Shown piece by piece: positions 36,350-36,793 of a stretch of 36,793 bases of DNA (position 1 is its first letter; each line of letters opens with the position of its first letter). The notes below the pieces were generated by a model. That model was not told the DNA's origin, made no database searches, and worked only from the letters and a program-made list of their open reading frames with translations. The DNA comes from a virus. The stretch spans positions 1-36,793 of IMG/VR virus record IMGVR_UViG_3300011115_000389; one strand, given 5' to 3'. The position numbers and the translations under genes were made by a program.

Positions 36350-36378
36350 AATTAACCCTTTCGCTTGTCACTAGCAGG

Positions 36379-36428
36379 ATTGCTAGCTACCGAACGGCAC
36401 GCATGGCGTGCCGTCTATAGCTAGCAAT
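36379..36428 (-). terminator. Long two-part hairpin after the wrapped gene
   Basis: An outer 11-base stem (attgctagcta, 36379-36389, with tagctagcaat, 36418-36428) encloses an inner 9-base stem (acggcacgc / gcgtgccgt, 36394-36402 and 36406-36414). It begins at the wrapped gene's stop codon. There is no U tract, so it may also act as a processing site or a cruciform. Confidence 0.6.
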
Positions 36429-36793
36429 TATGCCGCGAAATGTGACGCGGTCGGGCCATGCGCCATTATGACCATTGACACTTTGGCCTTCGCGCTTGTT
36501 CCGCCGCACGCACGACATGTTGCGCAAGTTGTTTTATATCCGGCTTCCTTGCTAGCAGGGCAAATTGCCTCGCTTGATTGTTTTGCCTCGCTTGCGTGCC
36601 GCACGCGGAACGTACGCCATCCCATAGCGTGCGCTTGCTCTAAATCGGCGACGCTATCGGCGCTAGCCATGCAAAGCAATTTGAAAGCCTGAAAACGTGG
36701 ATCACGCCATTGGTGCGTATATCCGTTTTTTGCGATCACTTTTAGAGTGCATGCGCGCCAGATTTGCAACGGAACGGCAGCACCGTCGCCATA
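36428..36793 (-). CDS. Cysteine-rich conserved phage protein, C-terminal part (gene wraps the contig ends)
   Basis: This is the end of the 264-residue gene whose start is at 618. Residues from 207 on are unique to this side: VRHASEAKQSSEAICPASKEAG then KTTCATCRACGG. Cysteines C221, C233, C236 and C239 look like a zinc-ribbon. Bases 36605-36793 repeat the left end. An ATG-less start inside the window (TTG at 36769) is an artefact of the cut, because the frame stays open to the window edge. Confidence 0.85.
   Translation of the reverse strand, partial: YGDGAAVPLQIWRACTLKVIAKNGYTHQWRDPRFQAFKLLCMASADSVADLEQAHAMGWRTFRVRHASEAKQSSEAICPASKEAGYKTTCATCRACGGTSAKAKVSMVIMAHGPTASHFAA
36605..36793. repeat. 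Terminal redundancy, right copy (189 bases)
   Basis: This matches 1-189 with two differences, at 36644 and 36767. Removing one copy leaves a circle of 36,604 bases in which every gene is intact. Confidence 0.9.

Noticed and set aside
1-36793. Integrase, CI-like repressor or tRNA genes
   Set aside because: I looked for tyrosine or serine recombinase motifs, a typical repressor and cloverleaf sequences and recognised none; a fuller search could still find small or divergent ones.

Overview
The window is a complete genome of a tailed phage with a short, P22-like (podovirus-type) virion. Its last 189 bases (36605-36793) repeat its first 189 with two mismatches, and one leftward gene reads in frame across the join, so the molecule is circular or terminally redundant, with about 36,604 unique bases. 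I see no integrase, CI-like repressor, tRNA or host gene, which fits a virulent phage or an uncultured phage contig. The host is probably a Gram-negative bacterium, because the genome has a GH108-type muramidase, a three-TM holin, P22-like head genes and AGGAG ribosome sites. The genus cannot be read from the sequence. Layout: (1) 844-1615, a 770-base divergent control region with a leftward promoter, operator-like repeats, and a promoter abutting the terminase gene. (2) 1616-23239, one rightward late block: small terminase, an HNH/AP2 homing endonuclease, large terminase, three tiny basic proteins, portal, scaffold, P22-like coat, a gp4-like adaptor, a gp10-like stabilisation protein, a set of fibre and adhesin genes, three large ejection-type proteins, and lysis genes (two membrane proteins, holin, endolysin). 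(3) 27207 down to 23223, a leftward block: VRR-NUC nuclease, SNF2-like helicase, three small genes (two of them membrane microproteins), and a tandem family of small MDIVERL-type proteins joined by a near-identical stop/Shine-Dalgarno/start repeat. (4) 27290-33327, a rightward replication block: Cas4/RecB-like nuclease of DUF2800 type, a probable single-strand-binding-type protein, a family A DNA polymerase with an N-terminal exonuclease, and a primase-helicase. (5) 36349 down to 33387, together with the wrapped genes at 843 and 618, a leftward block of small genes. It includes a beta-clamp-like protein, a protein with a DnaA domain IV-like DNA-binding motif and a polyproline run, a DUF6378-like protein, and several membrane peptides. 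The gene set suggests that the DnaA-like protein, clamp-like protein, primase-helicase, polymerase, SNF2 helicase and nucleases form a self-contained replication and recombination machine. An array of five 11-base tandem repeats at 35957-36011 is the best candidate origin. The least ordinary signals are: the MDIVERL cassette array; the overlapping divergent promoters at 27215-27264, with a predicted leaderless nuclease mRNA; the iteron-like array near the DnaA-like and clamp-like genes; the attenuator-like alternative hairpins ahead of the clamp gene; and the GCTAG-flanked hairpins that separate the leftward early genes. All family assignments come from motif recognition; no database search was run.
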